A stretch of DNA of 64,000 nt from Corticimicrobacter populi (GCF_003123725.1 NZ_QETA01000002.1:186001-250000), one strand, 5' to 3'. Positions 28,817 through 37,929 are shown, counted from the first letter of the stretch. Program-made: numbers and translations. Notes: generated by a model not told the origin, from the sequence alone.

Positions 28817-28842
28817 CTCGGCCAGGTATTCGCCTGGCCGAG
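28817..28842 (-). terminator. Hairpin ending the dehydrogenase operon
   Basis: CTCGGCCAGG and CCTGGCCGAG form a perfect 10-bp stem with a 6-nt loop, starting 10 nt past the stop of the 2-hydroxyacid dehydrogenase gene. No T tract follows in either direction. It probably marks the 3' end of the transporter-dehydrogenase transcript. Confidence 0.5.
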
Positions 28843-28851
28843 CACATTGGC

Positions 28852-29793
28852 TCAGGAAGCCAGGCTGGCGGCAATGGCCTGCTGCATGATGCGGGCACTG
28901 CCCTGCAGGGCTGCACGCTCGTCCGCATCAAGTTCGGGCAGGATGGGGCGCGAAGCACCATTTCGACCGAGGACGTGTGGCAGGGAAATGCAGGTCCGTT
29001 CCACGTCCAGCACATTATCGAGATAGGTTGACACACTGAATACGACCTGCTCGTCGGCCATGATTGCTCGCGCCAGCCGGGCGATGCAGCCCCCGATGCC
29101 GAAGTTCGATACGCCCTTGCCTTCCTTGATGCGATAGGCGGCGGTGCGGACTTCGCGGGTGATTGTGTCGCGTATCTCGGCATCGACCGGGCGACCGATC
29201 GACCGCGCGAAATGCAGTAGCGGGATGTCGGCGACGTGTACGGCACTCCAGTGCAGCACTTCGGAGTCGCCATGTTCACCCAGCACATAGGCGCTGACAG
29301 ATGGCGCGGCCACGTTGAGGTAGCGCGCCAGCCGTTCACGAAAGCGTGCGCTGTCGAGTGCGCAGCCGGTGCCGATGACGCGCCCGACGGGCAGGCCGAA
29401 TCGCTCGACCAGCACTGCGGGCATGACATCCACAGGGTTGGTCGCCAGCAGGAGCAGCGTGTCCGGTGCGTAGCGCAGTATCTGTTCAGTGATCGATGTG
29501 ACGATGTGTGTATTGGACCGTGCCAGATCCAGGCGTGTCTGGCCCGGCTTGAGGCTGACGCCCGCCGTGATGACGACGAGATCTGCCCCGGCAAGATCCT
29601 CGAAGGTGCCGGCCCGGATATGCCAGCCGATGCCGAAGGCGGCAGCATGGGCGATATCCTGGGCTTCGGCCTGGGCACGCTCCTGGTCGATGTCGACCAG
29701 GATCACATCGCCGCCGCCCGGCAGCAGTGTCAACAGGTAGGCTGCAGCCGAGCCGACCAGCCCGGAACCGATAATGCCGATGGAGTGGTTCAT
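28852..29793 (-). CDS. L-lactate/2-hydroxyacid dehydrogenase (LDH/MDH family) with atypical specificity loop
   Basis: NAD-dependent L-2-hydroxyacid dehydrogenase, 313 residues. It has the Rossmann motif IGSGLVGSAAAYLL, acidic strand-2 end (ILVDID), the substrate arginine in KPGQTRLDL (R109 of LDH numbering), ATNPVD, the aspartate and arginine of LDSARFR (D168/R171) and the catalytic histidine of GEHGD (H195). At the position of specificity residue 102 it has Leu (VSLKPGQTR), whereas LDH has Gln and MDH has Arg. The true substrate may therefore be a bulkier hydroxyacid. ATG 29793 is chosen; ATG 29820 would overlap the transporter end. It is co-transcribed with the DASS transporter and its sigma-54 promoter. 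Confidence 0.85.
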   Translation of the reverse strand: MNHSIGIIGSGLVGSAAAYLLTLLPGGGDVILVDIDQERAQAEAQDIAHAAAFGIGWHIRAGTFEDLAGADLVVITAGVSLKPGQTRLDLARSNTHIVTSITEQILRYAPDTLLLLATNPVDVMPAVLVERFGLPVGRVIGTGCALDSARFRERLARYLNVAAPSVSAYVLGEHGDSEVLHWSAVHVADIPLLHFARSIGRPVDAEIRDTITREVRTAAYRIKEGKGVSNFGIGGCIARLARAIMADEQVVFSVSTYLDNVLDVERTCISLPHVLGRNGASRPILPELDADERAALQGSARIMQQAIAASLAS

Positions 29794-29795
29794 GA

Positions 29796-31277
29796 TCAAA
29801 GTATCCCGATGAGTGGCCAATAGGTAAGAGACAGAAGCGTAACGAGCAGCAGGCCGATGGTGGTGATGGCCAGGCCGATTTTTGCGAATTGTGCCGTGCT
29901 GAATGCGCCGGTGGCGATGCAGAGCATGTTCTGCGGTGCATTGGGCGGCAGGATGAACCCGAAGGAGACTACCATGCTCTGGATGAAGACAATCCCGAAC
30001 AGGATGGGCGTTTCATAGGGCAGGGTCTGCGCAAAGGCGATGACGATCGGGATCAGGGTGCTGGCCAGACCGGTGGCCGAGGCAAAGCCCAGATGCAGTA
30101 CGGCGCTGAAGATCGACAGCAGCAGGATGATGCTCCAGATCGGCTTATCGGCCAGCCCCAGTTGGCCGAGGCTGACGCTGGCAAGCCAGTCGGCAGCACC
30201 GCTGCGCGAGAGCAGCAGGCCCAGTGAAATACCGGCAGCGAACAGCACGACCGTGCCCCAGGGGACGAGTTTTTCGGCCTGGGCCCAGTTCATGACCCCG
30301 ATCTTGGGCATCAGCAACAGCGCGATACCGAACTGCGTGGCGGTCGCCGTGTCCAGCGGATGCAGCCAGCCTTCGGTCGACCACAGGATGAGCAGGCCGA
30401 CGGCGGTCATGATGAGGCGGGTCTCTGCGGCCGACAGCGGTCCCAGTTCAGCCAGTTGCTCGCGGATGCGGATGCGGGCGGCTTCGGGGTCGGGGACTTC
30501 GGGGCGCAGGATGACCAGCGTCAGCACGAACAGCACCGCGCTCATGATCAGCGTGAATGGCAGTGCAAAGATGAACCATTCGCCCCATGACAGCGAATGG
30601 CCGAACGCCTGCTGCATGAAATCCAGGCTGATCAGGTTTTGCGCTGCTGCTGTCTTGATCCCCATGTTGAAGACTGAGCAGATCTGCGCCGTGACGATCA
30701 GCAGCGCAGCCCCCAGCCGGCTGTTGATCGGCATGCCGAGTGCGGTGACGATGCCGATCATGATCGGAATGACGGCACCGACGCGGGCGGTCGCCGACGG
30801 GATGAACAGGGCCAGCACGAACCCGACCAGGATGGCTCCCAGCAGCAGACGGGCGGGCGAGACGCCGACTGCATTCATGATGACCAGGGCGATGCGTCGG
30901 TCCAGGCCGGTATGCTTGAGCGCCACGGCCAGGAACAGCGCCATCGCTACCAGGATGACGGCCGATGACGAGAAGCCCGACAGCATCAGGTTGAGCGCCT
31001 TGGCTGAGGACAGGGGTGTGTCAGCACCAGGCATGGTGGTGCCGATCAGCCCGAACACCGCCGTGCCCGTGAGAATGACGGCGCTGGCAGCGGGTGAGAC
31101 ACACTCGCTGACCCAGATGACGACAACCAGGGCCAGTACGGCCAGCGCCGTCTGGCCGGAGCCCGAGAGGCCCGCAGGCGTGGGGAGCATCATGATGATG
31201 CCGAAGATGAGGAAAGAAAAGAGCAGCATTGCGAACTTCTTGTTGGATGCCGGCTCGGCTGGGGATAAGAATTGCAT
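29796..31277 (-). CDS. DASS-family (SLC13/CitT-like) anion transporter
   Basis: A 493-residue inner-membrane symporter or antiporter of the divalent-anion:sodium symporter family. About 12 helices are visible; hallmark phrases are LNLMLSGFSSSAVILVAMALFLAVALKHTGLDRRIAL, IPSATARVGAVIPIMIGI (conserved SNT-like loop replaced by SAT) and FGFILPPNAPQNMLCIATGAFS near the C-terminus, the second binding motif. Likely substrates are di- or hydroxy-carboxylates (malate, tartrate, citrate or lactate-like). It is first in an operon with the dehydrogenase and has a sigma-54 promoter and DctBD-type regulators directly upstream. Confidence 0.9.
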   Translation of the reverse strand: MQFLSPAEPASNKKFAMLLFSFLIFGIIMMLPTPAGLSGSGQTALAVLALVVVIWVSECVSPAASAVILTGTAVFGLIGTTMPGADTPLSSAKALNLMLSGFSSSAVILVAMALFLAVALKHTGLDRRIALVIMNAVGVSPARLLLGAILVGFVLALFIPSATARVGAVIPIMIGIVTALGMPINSRLGAALLIVTAQICSVFNMGIKTAAAQNLISLDFMQQAFGHSLSWGEWFIFALPFTLIMSAVLFVLTLVILRPEVPDPEAARIRIREQLAELGPLSAAETRLIMTAVGLLILWSTEGWLHPLDTATATQFGIALLLMPKIGVMNWAQAEKLVPWGTVVLFAAGISLGLLLSRSGAADWLASVSLGQLGLADKPIWSIILLLSIFSAVLHLGFASATGLASTLIPIVIAFAQTLPYETPILFGIVFIQSMVVSFGFILPPNAPQNMLCIATGAFSTAQFAKIGLAITTIGLLLVTLLSLTYWPLIGIL

Positions 31278-31309
31278 GTGAATCTCCTTTTGGATCCCAC
31301 CCTGTATCC

Positions 31310-31325
31310 AGCAAATAGCGTGCCA
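31310..31325 (-). promoter_or_regulatory. Sigma-54 promoter of the transporter-dehydrogenase operon
   Basis: On the minus strand the sequence is TGGCACG-CTAT-TTGCT, a near-perfect match to the -24/-12 consensus with the required GG and GC 10 nt apart. It ends 32 nt before the transporter ATG, leaving a short leader with AAAGGAGA as the ribosome site. The adjacent NtrC-family activator gene makes its use very likely. Confidence 0.92.
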
Positions 31326-31374
31326 GAAAGATTGTTGGGATCGAAAAAAACAAAAGGAAATTCAATGGGTTATG

Positions 31375-31394
31375 GATTTGATCTGGATCAAATC
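31375..31394 (-). promoter_or_regulatory. FNR/ANR-type box (palindrome) upstream of the sigma-54 promoter
   Basis: GATTTGATCTGGATCAAATC is a palindrome with 9-bp arms containing TTGAT-N4-ATCAA (31378-31391), the exact FNR/ANR/CRP-FNR consensus. It lies about 60 nt upstream of the -24 element. It could add oxygen control to the operon or mediate a regulator of the same type acting on the divergent side; no FNR gene is in the window. Confidence 0.62.
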
Positions 31395-31410
31395 GCAGGG
31401 GGTGGGCGGG

Positions 31411-31482
31411 TTCTTGCCTAGGCGGTTTTTTTCATCGGCAAGAAGTTGCCGCCTGGCTGAGTCGGGCAGGACCAAGCGGCAA
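31411..31482 (-). promoter_or_regulatory. Cluster of TTGCC/GGCAA repeats: candidate activator (DctD-like) enhancer
   Basis: Four half-sites are present: TTGCC at 31414, GGCAA at 31437, TTGCC at 31446 and GGCAA at 31478. The centre GGCAAGAAGTTGCC (31437-31450) is a 14-bp palindrome, and TTCTTGCC/GGCAAGAA and TTGCCGC/GCGGCAA are larger inverted pairs. They lie about 100-170 nt upstream of the sigma-54 promoter, right where an NtrC-family enhancer should be, next to the regulator gene. Confidence 0.55.
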
Positions 31483-31539
31483 ACGGCGTGTACATGCCCT
31501 CGCGTTAAATGGGGTAGAGCCCAATGGAGGAACGGGTTT

Positions 31540-32883
31540 TCAGCCTGGATCGCGCTCGATGCCGAGACGGCGCATTTTCTCGTTCAGGGTGCGGCGCGGC
31601 ACGTCGAGGATGTCGAGTGCCTGGGCTACCGAACCGTCGCTCTGGCGCAAGGCGGCCATGATGAGGTTGCGCTCGTAGTCTTCCAGCATGGCGTCCAGGC
31701 TGCGCCGTTCGGGCAGGCCGGTGGCATCTTCCGGCTGGATCTGCAGGCCCAGCCCCAGACCGAAGCGTTCGGCCACGCTCTTGAGTTCGCGCACGTTGCC
31801 CAGCCAGGTATGGTCCAGCAACGCTGCCACGAGCGCAGGCGTGAGTTCCGGCGGGCGGCGGCCGACCCGTTCCGCGCAGGCCGAGGCGAACTGCGTGAAC
31901 AGCAGCACGATATCGTCGCTGCGCTGGCGCAGCGGTGGGATGCAGATCTCATAGCCTGCCAGGCGATAGTAGAGATCTTCCCGAAAGCGACCCTGTTCCA
32001 CAGCGGTTTTCAGGCTGAGCTTGGTGGCGCTGATGATGCGCATGTCGACGGCGACCACGCGATTGGAGCCGATACGCTCGACAGCACGTTCCTGCAGGAC
32101 GCGCAGTACCTTGGCCTGCGCGTCGAGCGGCATGCTTTCGACCTCATCCAGGAATACCGTGCCGCCGTCGGCGAACTCGAACTTGCCGATGCGCTTCATG
32201 CGTGCGCCGGTGAAGGCACCCGCCTCATGACCGAACAGTTCGCTTTCGAATATCTCATGGGGGATGGCGGCACAGTTGATCGCCACGAAAGGCTTGTCGC
32301 GGCGCGCACTGCATTCGTGCAGGGTGCGGGCGACGACCTCCTTGCCGGTGCCTGTCTCGCCGCGTATCAGGATATCGAGTGGCGCATCCAGCACGGCACG
32401 TATTTCGTCGTGCAGCTTGAGCATGGGCGGAGAACGGCCGGGAATGCGGGTGGCAACGCAGTCGAGCCCGGCGAGACGGGCCTCGGCCGTGTGCAGTCGC
32501 CGTGTCAGGGCATGTTGCGTGCAGGCGTTGCGCAGCGTGGCGCTCAGGCGCTCGGGGTCGTGCGGCTTGGTCAGAAAGTCAAAGGCCCCGAGTTTGAGCG
32601 CCTCGACGGCCAGCGGCACGTCGCCATGTCCGGTCAGCAGGACGACCGGCAGGTCGGGCAGGGTATCGCGCAACGTCCGCAGCAAGTCGATACCTGACTG
32701 GCCGGGCATGCGCACGTCGGTCAGCACAGCATCGATGGCCTGTGTGTGCAGCAGGTCCGGTACGGCCTCCGCGTTCGATGCCGTCAGGGTGCGAAAGCCC
32801 GACAGGCCCAACCATTGCGACAGGGCGCGCAACAGGGTCTGATCGTCGTCGACGATAAGGACGGTGCCGATGGGTTCGTTCAT
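31540..32883 (-). CDS. dctD: NtrC-family sigma-54 response regulator, DctD-like
   Basis: A 447-residue activator. The receiver domain has VDDDQ, phospho-aspartate in AVLTDVRMPG and the conserved lysine in FLTKPHDPERL. The central AAA+ domain has Walker A GETGTGKE, the sigma-54 contact loop GAFTGA, Walker B VFLDEVESM and arginine-finger RFREDLYYRL. A Fis-type helix-turn-helix ends the chain (AQALDILDVPRRTLNEKMRRLGI). The start overlaps the kinase stop (ATGA). It probably activates the neighbouring sigma-54 promoter. The dct name is by family; the physiological signal may not be C4-dicarboxylates. Confidence 0.9.
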   Translation of the reverse strand: MNEPIGTVLIVDDDQTLLRALSQWLGLSGFRTLTASNAEAVPDLLHTQAIDAVLTDVRMPGQSGIDLLRTLRDTLPDLPVVLLTGHGDVPLAVEALKLGAFDFLTKPHDPERLSATLRNACTQHALTRRLHTAEARLAGLDCVATRIPGRSPPMLKLHDEIRAVLDAPLDILIRGETGTGKEVVARTLHECSARRDKPFVAINCAAIPHEIFESELFGHEAGAFTGARMKRIGKFEFADGGTVFLDEVESMPLDAQAKVLRVLQERAVERIGSNRVVAVDMRIISATKLSLKTAVEQGRFREDLYYRLAGYEICIPPLRQRSDDIVLLFTQFASACAERVGRRPPELTPALVAALLDHTWLGNVRELKSVAERFGLGLGLQIQPEDATGLPERRSLDAMLEDYERNLIMAALRQSDGSVAQALDILDVPRRTLNEKMRRLGIERDPG

Positions 32884-34697
32884 GCGTGCTGCTCCTGCTG
32901 TCCGGTGGCGGGCCTGGCGGGCAGGACCAGGTGAAACCAGGTCTGGCCGGCAGGCGTGCGTTCGTAGCGCAGTACACCTCCATGATCGCGGGCAATGGCA
33001 TAGCTGATCGCCAGGCCGAGTCCCAGTCCCTTGCCGACGCCCTTGGTCGTGAAAAACGGTTCGAACAGCCGCCCGCGTGCGGACTCGGGAACGCCGGGGC
33101 CGCAATCGCCGACGCTCAGGCATGCCATGCCGTTCTGCAGGCTGGCTTGCACCATGATGTCCTTGCATGTCGCGTCGGCGGCAACGTCTACTGCGTTTTT
33201 CAGGAGGTTGAGGATGATCTGTTCGATGTGAGCCTGGTCGGCGACGACTTGTACGTCGTCGTCGAGGGTTTCGCGCACACTGGCACCTGCGTCGCGGATA
33301 CGAAACCGCATCAGGCCGATGACCCGCTGTGCCGTCGCGGCGAGATCGACTTCGACCAGGCGGTTGTCGCTGCGTCGTGACAGGTGTTTGAGGTCGCCCG
33401 AAAGCTGGACCAGGCGCTCGACGGTTTCGTCCATGATGCCGAGGTTGGCGGCGGCGCTGTCGGTGTCGCCGCGTGCGATCAGCAGCTTGGTGCTGGACAG
33501 GTAGGTTTTCAGGGCGGCCAGCGGCTGGTTGATCTCGTGGGCCAGGCCTGCAAATGCCTGTCCCATCGATGCCAGCTTGCCTGCCTGGATCAGCTCGTCA
33601 CGGGCCTTGGAGAGTTCGGCTTCGGACTGGCGGCGCTCGACCATCTCGGCCTCCAGGCGCGACATGGCCTCGACCAGTTCGGCGGCGCGTTCTTCGACAC
33701 GACGTTCGAGATCCTGCTTGATACGCTGGTCGGCAGTGCGCCGGGCGCGCTGCTGGCTGATCGTCAAGGCCACCAGGGTGGCAAGCAGGCCGGCCAGCAG
33801 CACGGCCAGCGCGGCCGCCAGGGGTTGCCATTGTCGGTCGCCACGTGGCAGTACGGCCGTGATCTGCCAGGCGGTGCCCGGCACTTCGCGCGTGGCGATG
33901 GCACCTTCGGGCAGGTCGCGCAGCAGGTCGATCACGACGCCGGGGGCATGCCTGGCATAGCGCTGTTCGACATTCAGGGTGTCCAGCGTGGCGTGTGAAA
34001 GGTGTTTGAGGGGGCGGTAGCGGAACTGCGGGTCCGCACTCAGGAACACCACATCGTCGGCATCGCTGACCAGGACATGCTCGCCGCCTTCGGCCCAGCT
34101 CGATTCCAGACGTGAAAACTCGGTCTTGGCCACGGCCACACCGAAATCCTCGGGGCCGGGGCCGAACGCAATGCGCGAGGCCAGGAAATAGCCGGGCCGG
34201 CCGGTGGTGACGCCCACGCCGTAATACGAGACAACGGGTTGTTCGTTCTTGCGGGCGATCTGGAAATAAGGTCTGAAACTGTAATCCTTGCCGACAAAGC
34301 TGCCGGTCTCGCCGAAATTGCTGGATGCCTGGGTGACGCCCTGGGCATCGAGAATGAAGAGATCGTCCAGATCGTTGGCCCGTGCTGTCCGGGCCAGGAG
34401 ATCATTGGTGGCGTTGCGGATGTTTTCGTCGTCAGGGTGCTGCAGCAGGGACTGAACCATCCCGGTGGCACCGACCAGGGGCGGGATGCCGGCGATCCGC
34501 TTGATGGCAGCATTGAGGGTATCGGCCACCAGCGAGAGCCGCAACTGGGCATCACGGGCCAGTTGCGCCTCGGCATGTCGTGACATGCCGATATAGGCAC
34601 CCCCTGCCGCGACCAGCAGCAAAAGGGTGCAGAACAGGGCGGGCAGCCGCCTGCGCAGGACAGCTCGAAGGCCATGGCGGGGCGAGACCTGCGTCAT
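32880..34697 (-). CDS. dctB: Sensor histidine kinase, DctB-like
   Basis: A 605-residue membrane kinase. One helix near residues 18-36 (LFCTLLLLVAAGGAYIG) and a second near 290-315 flank a large periplasmic PDC/dCache sensor domain. A coiled-coil linker (IKQDLERRVEERAAELVEAMSRLEAEMVERRQSEAELS stretch) precedes HisKA with HEINQPLAALKTYL, then HATPase (NLLKNAVDVAADAT, GDCGPGVP, GLGLGLAIS). This is the DctB plan. It is coupled to the response regulator and should sense an external carboxylate. Confidence 0.9.
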   Translation of the reverse strand: MTQVSPRHGLRAVLRRRLPALFCTLLLLVAAGGAYIGMSRHAEAQLARDAQLRLSLVADTLNAAIKRIAGIPPLVGATGMVQSLLQHPDDENIRNATNDLLARTARANDLDDLFILDAQGVTQASSNFGETGSFVGKDYSFRPYFQIARKNEQPVVSYYGVGVTTGRPGYFLASRIAFGPGPEDFGVAVAKTEFSRLESSWAEGGEHVLVSDADDVVFLSADPQFRYRPLKHLSHATLDTLNVEQRYARHAPGVVIDLLRDLPEGAIATREVPGTAWQITAVLPRGDRQWQPLAAALAVLLAGLLATLVALTISQQRARRTADQRIKQDLERRVEERAAELVEAMSRLEAEMVERRQSEAELSKARDELIQAGKLASMGQAFAGLAHEINQPLAALKTYLSSTKLLIARGDTDSAAANLGIMDETVERLVQLSGDLKHLSRRSDNRLVEVDLAATAQRVIGLMRFRIRDAGASVRETLDDDVQVVADQAHIEQIILNLLKNAVDVAADATCKDIMVQASLQNGMACLSVGDCGPGVPESARGRLFEPFFTTKGVGKGLGLGLAISYAIARDHGGVLRYERTPAGQTWFHLVLPARPATGQQEQHA

Positions 34698-34715
34698 GGG
34701 CTGCCCTGGCGGGCC

Positions 34716-36002
34716 TTAACCGGCCCGGACCGTCTCGAACACGTCTTCGGCTGCATCCAGCGTGTGCTGGATGACGCCATCGTCGTGTGTTGCCGACACG
34801 AAGCCGGCCTCGAATGCCGAGGGCGCGAAGTGCACGCCGTGATCCAGCATGCCGTGGAAGAACCGGTTGAACGCCTGGGTATCGCACTGGGATACTTCGG
34901 CGTAGCGAGTCGGGATGCTGTCTCGGAAGTACAGGCCGAACATGCCGCCCACGGCGTCGGCGCAGAAGGGCACGCCGGCGGCCTGGGCACGCGCCTGCAG
35001 GCCGTCGGTCAGCTTGCGGGTCTGGATTGCGAGCTGTTCGTAGAAACCGGGGGCTTCCAGCAGGCGCAGCGTGGTCAGGCCAGCAGCCACGGCGACCGGA
35101 TTGCCTGACAGCGTGCCGGCCTGGTAGACGTCGCCTACAGGGGCGATGCGGGCCATGATGTCGGCACGGCCGCCGAAGGCACCGACCGGCATGCCGCCGC
35201 CGATGATTTTGGCCAGCGTGGTCAGGTCGGGCGTGACGCCGGTCAGGCCCTGTACGCCTTGCGGGCCGACGCGCAGGCCGGTCATCACTTCGTCGAAGAC
35301 CAGGACGGCACCATGGCGGGTGCACAGCTCGCGCAGCCCCTCCAGGAAGCCCGGCGCAGCCTTGACCAGGTTCATGTTGCCGGCAAAAGGTTCGACGATG
35401 ATGCAGGCGATTTCGTTGCCGTGCTGTTCGAAGGCCTGGGCGACGGCATCGAGGTTGTTGTATTCAAGGACCAGAGTATGGGCCACGAACTCGGGTGGCA
35501 CGCCGGCCGAGGTGGGGTTGCCGAAGGTCAGCAGCCCGGAGCCGGCCTTGACCAGCAGGCTGTCGGCATGGCCGTGGTAGCAGCCTTCGAACTTGACGAT
35601 TTTGGAGCGACCGGTAAAGCCACGCGCCAGGCGAATGGCGCTCATGGTGGCCTCGGTGCCTGAACTGACCAGGCGCACCTGCTCGATCGACGGGATGCGG
35701 CGGATCAGCGCCTCGGCGATATCGATCTCGGCCTCGGTCGGCGCGCCGAACGACAGGCCGTTGACGGCCGCTTCCTGGACGGCGCGAATCACTTCGGGGT
35801 GCGCATGACCCAGGATGGCCGGGCCCCACGAGCCGATATAGTCGATGTAGCGCGTGCCTTCGGCATCATGGATGTACGGCCCCTGGGCACGGGCGATGAA
35901 GCGGGGCGTGCCGCCTACCGAACCGAAGGCGCGCACTGGCGAGTTGACGCCGCCGGGAATGCTGCGGGCGGCGCGTTCGAAAAGCTCCTGATTGCTGGGC
36001 AT
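34716..36002 (-). CDS. hemL: Glutamate-1-semialdehyde 2,1-aminomutase HemL
   Basis: PLP-dependent aminomutase making 5-aminolevulinate from glutamate-1-semialdehyde, the C5 route to haem. The 428 residues include the N-terminal [10 protein letters not shown] typical of HemL, the glycine-rich [26 protein letters not shown] and the PLP lysine in [17 protein letters not shown]. Length is standard. It is transcribed alone or with the following thi genes. Confidence 0.95.
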   Translation of the reverse strand: MPSNQELFERAARSIPGGVNSPVRAFGSVGGTPRFIARAQGPYIHDAEGTRYIDYIGSWGPAILGHAHPEVIRAVQEAAVNGLSFGAPTEAEIDIAEALIRRIPSIEQVRLVSSGTEATMSAIRLARGFTGRSKIVKFEGCYHGHADSLLVKAGSGLLTFGNPTSAGVPPEFVAHTLVLEYNNLDAVAQAFEQHGNEIACIIVEPFAGNMNLVKAAPGFLEGLRELCTRHGAVLVFDEVMTGLRVGPQGVQGLTGVTPDLTTLAKIIGGGMPVGAFGGRADIMARIAPVGDVYQAGTLSGNPVAVAAGLTTLRLLEAPGFYEQLAIQTRKLTDGLQARAQAAGVPFCADAVGGMFGLYFRDSIPTRYAEVSQCDTQAFNRFFHGMLDHGVHFAPSAFEAGFVSATHDDGVIQHTLDAAEDVFETVRAG

Positions 36003-36087
36003 GGTGTAGATCTCTGCAAATGTGTGGCAGACAGGGAGCCGATATGGCCGCTAAAACCCGCCTGCTGAAAGGGTTAAAAGTATCACA

Positions 36088-36750
36088 TCAGAACAGGCGA
36101 CTGCAGGTACGTGCCGCCTGTTCGATATCCGGGGCATCGAACAGGCCGCTGATCAGGGCCAGGCTGTCGGCTCCGGCCTGCACCACGGGGGCGGCATTGG
36201 CCGGGGTGATGCCGCCGATGGCGACGATGGCCGGACGCGGTGCCGGCAGTACGGTGATCAGCGTGCGTGCCGCGTCCAGGCACTCAGGGCCGGCGGCCAC
36301 GGCCTGAGGTTTGGTAGAGGACGGGTACATGGCTCCGAAGGCGATGTAATCCACGTCGGCCTCCAGCAGCATGCGGGCGCGCTCGGGTTCGTTGTAGCAG
36401 GAGACGCCCAGCAGCAGCCGGCCTGCTGCGCGACGCACCTCGAAAGGATCGGCATCGTCGCGGCCCAGGTGGGCACCATCGGCACCGATGTCCAGCGCCA
36501 GTCGCCAGTCGTCGTTGATCAGGAAGGCCACGCCATGCGCCCGGCACAGCGGGGCCAGGGCCAGGGCCTGTTCGTGACGCAGGGCATCGGACGCGGTCTT
36601 CCGGCGCAATTGCAGGGCAGTCATGCCGCCTTTGATCGCAGCGGCGACGGCTTCGTACAGGCGGGCCGTATCGTCCCATTCGGGCGTGACACCATAGAGA
36701 CCACGCGGAAAGCGCAAGGCAGAAGGAGAAGAAGCGAGTCGGTCAGGCAT
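36088..36750 (-). CDS. thiE: Thiamine-phosphate synthase ThiE
   Basis: Joins HMP-PP and thiazole phosphate to give thiamine phosphate. It is 220 residues long and TIM-barrel-like. Motifs are GMTALQLRRKTASD (usual QLREK region with RRK here), FLINDDWRLALDIGADGAHLGRDDAD (HxGQxD-like region, reading HLGRDD) and IVAIGGITPANAAPVVQAGADSLALIS. It lies downstream of the ThiD-like gene on the same strand with a 62-nt gap. Confidence 0.92.
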   Translation of the reverse strand: MPDRLASSPSALRFPRGLYGVTPEWDDTARLYEAVAAAIKGGMTALQLRRKTASDALRHEQALALAPLCRAHGVAFLINDDWRLALDIGADGAHLGRDDADPFEVRRAAGRLLLGVSCYNEPERARMLLEADVDYIAFGAMYPSSTKPQAVAAGPECLDAARTLITVLPAPRPAIVAIGGITPANAAPVVQAGADSLALISGLFDAPDIEQAARTCSRLF

Positions 36751-36812
36751 GGCGCAGGAGTCAGGATTTGGGGTGGGGGCTGCACCTTGGCAGAGGTGCT
36801 GCCGCGACGGAG

Positions 36813-37634
36813 TCAGACCTCGGCGGCAAAGCGACGCGGCATGCGCAAGCCCATGCCCGGCTGGAAGCTGTGCTCCAGCGCCTGGCGCGCATAGCGCAGC
36901 GCCTGCTCGGTGGCATCACGCATGTCGTTGCCGCGTGCCACATAGGCGGCCAGGGCCGTGGCAGTCAGGCCGGCTGTGTCGTGCGTGCGTGGCTGGGCGG
37001 GCATGCAGGGCCAACTGGCCGTCTGGCGCGAAGGACCGAGCAGCAGATTGATCAGGCCACCCTGGGGGGCGGGCTGGCCGAGTGTCAGTACCCATTGCGC
37101 ACCATTGTCGATCAGGATCTGGGCTGGATCATCGGCATCGCTGTCGCCGCGAGGCAGCAGGCCTTCGTCGAGCCAACGGGTCAGCAGATGATGCTCGACC
37201 ACGGTGATGTGCGCCTGTGGCAGCAACAGTTCGAGGATGGCCTCGTGCAGCGCCTCGTCGGCATCGGCCTCGGCCGCATCCTCGGTGGGCAACAGGCCGG
37301 CCCCCAGGTGCAGCACAAGTGGGGTTTCACTGTAGTCGGCGGCGATCTGGGCGATCACGCTGGCGGCCTCGGGCGTGTACACGGCCCCGGCTTTGAAGGC
37401 CTGCACGGGCATGTCTTCGAGGAGGCTGCGTGCCTGGTCGTCGATCAGTTCGGGTGACAGCGCCTGGGCGGATTCGGGGCCGGTGGAGTCCTGTACCAGG
37501 ATGCCGCTGAGCACGGACAGGCCGTGGCAACCCAGTGCGCCGCAGGTGACTGCGTCGGCGGGCAGGCCGTCAGCCCCGCTGGGATCAAAGGGGCCGAAAG
37601 CGAGTACGATGGAAGGAGATGCTGCAAGAGTCAC
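36813..37634 (-). CDS. ThiD-like (PfkB-family) kinase lacking the ThiD cysteine motif
   Basis: Homologue of hydroxymethylpyrimidine (phosphate) kinase, 273 residues from GTG 37634, which has GGTGAG 6 nt upstream. An ATG at 37667 is in frame but has no ribosome site and leaves only 33 nt to the divergent rubredoxin gene. The N-terminus keeps the substrate loop (GPFDPSGADGLPADAVTCGALG), but the C-terminal catalytic segment reads THDTAGLTATALAAY, without the GTGC found in the canonical ThiD encoded at 44523-45335. Next to thiE, it probably has a thiamine-related but altered role. Confidence 0.8.
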   Translation of the reverse strand: MTLAASPSIVLAFGPFDPSGADGLPADAVTCGALGCHGLSVLSGILVQDSTGPESAQALSPELIDDQARSLLEDMPVQAFKAGAVYTPEAASVIAQIAADYSETPLVLHLGAGLLPTEDAAEADADEALHEAILELLLPQAHITVVEHHLLTRWLDEGLLPRGDSDADDPAQILIDNGAQWVLTLGQPAPQGGLINLLLGPSRQTASWPCMPAQPRTHDTAGLTATALAAYVARGNDMRDATEQALRYARQALEHSFQPGMGLRMPRRFAAEV

Positions 37635-37700
37635 GGAGCGCTCACCGATGCCGGTAAAATACCCCATTCTAATCCGAACAGCATAGAGGCGAACCGATCA

Positions 37701-37865
37701 ATGAAAACCTGGATGTGTCTGATCTGCGGCTGGATCTACGATGAAGAGGCCGGCCTGCCCGAAGAGGGCATCGCACCCGGTACGCGTTGGGAAGATGTCC
37801 CGCCGAACTGGGTCTGTCCCGAATGTGGCGCCCGCAAGGAAGATTTCGAATTGATGGAGATCTGA
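37701..37865 (+). CDS. rubA: Rubredoxin
   Basis: A 54-residue iron-binding electron carrier. The two CxxC motifs (MCLICGW and VCPECGA) coordinate one Fe, and the linker DEEAGLPEEGIAPGTRWEDVPPNW is the standard rubredoxin core. It is divergent from the ThiD-like gene. Its partner reductase or alkane hydroxylase is not in the window. Confidence 0.95.
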   Translation: MKTWMCLICGWIYDEEAGLPEEGIAPGTRWEDVPPNWVCPECGARKEDFELMEI

Positions 37866-37929
37866 CCGTTTCTGTCGGCCGTGCCTGCCCCAGGCAGGCC
37901 ATGTGCCAGCCATTTCATAGGAGCGTGCC

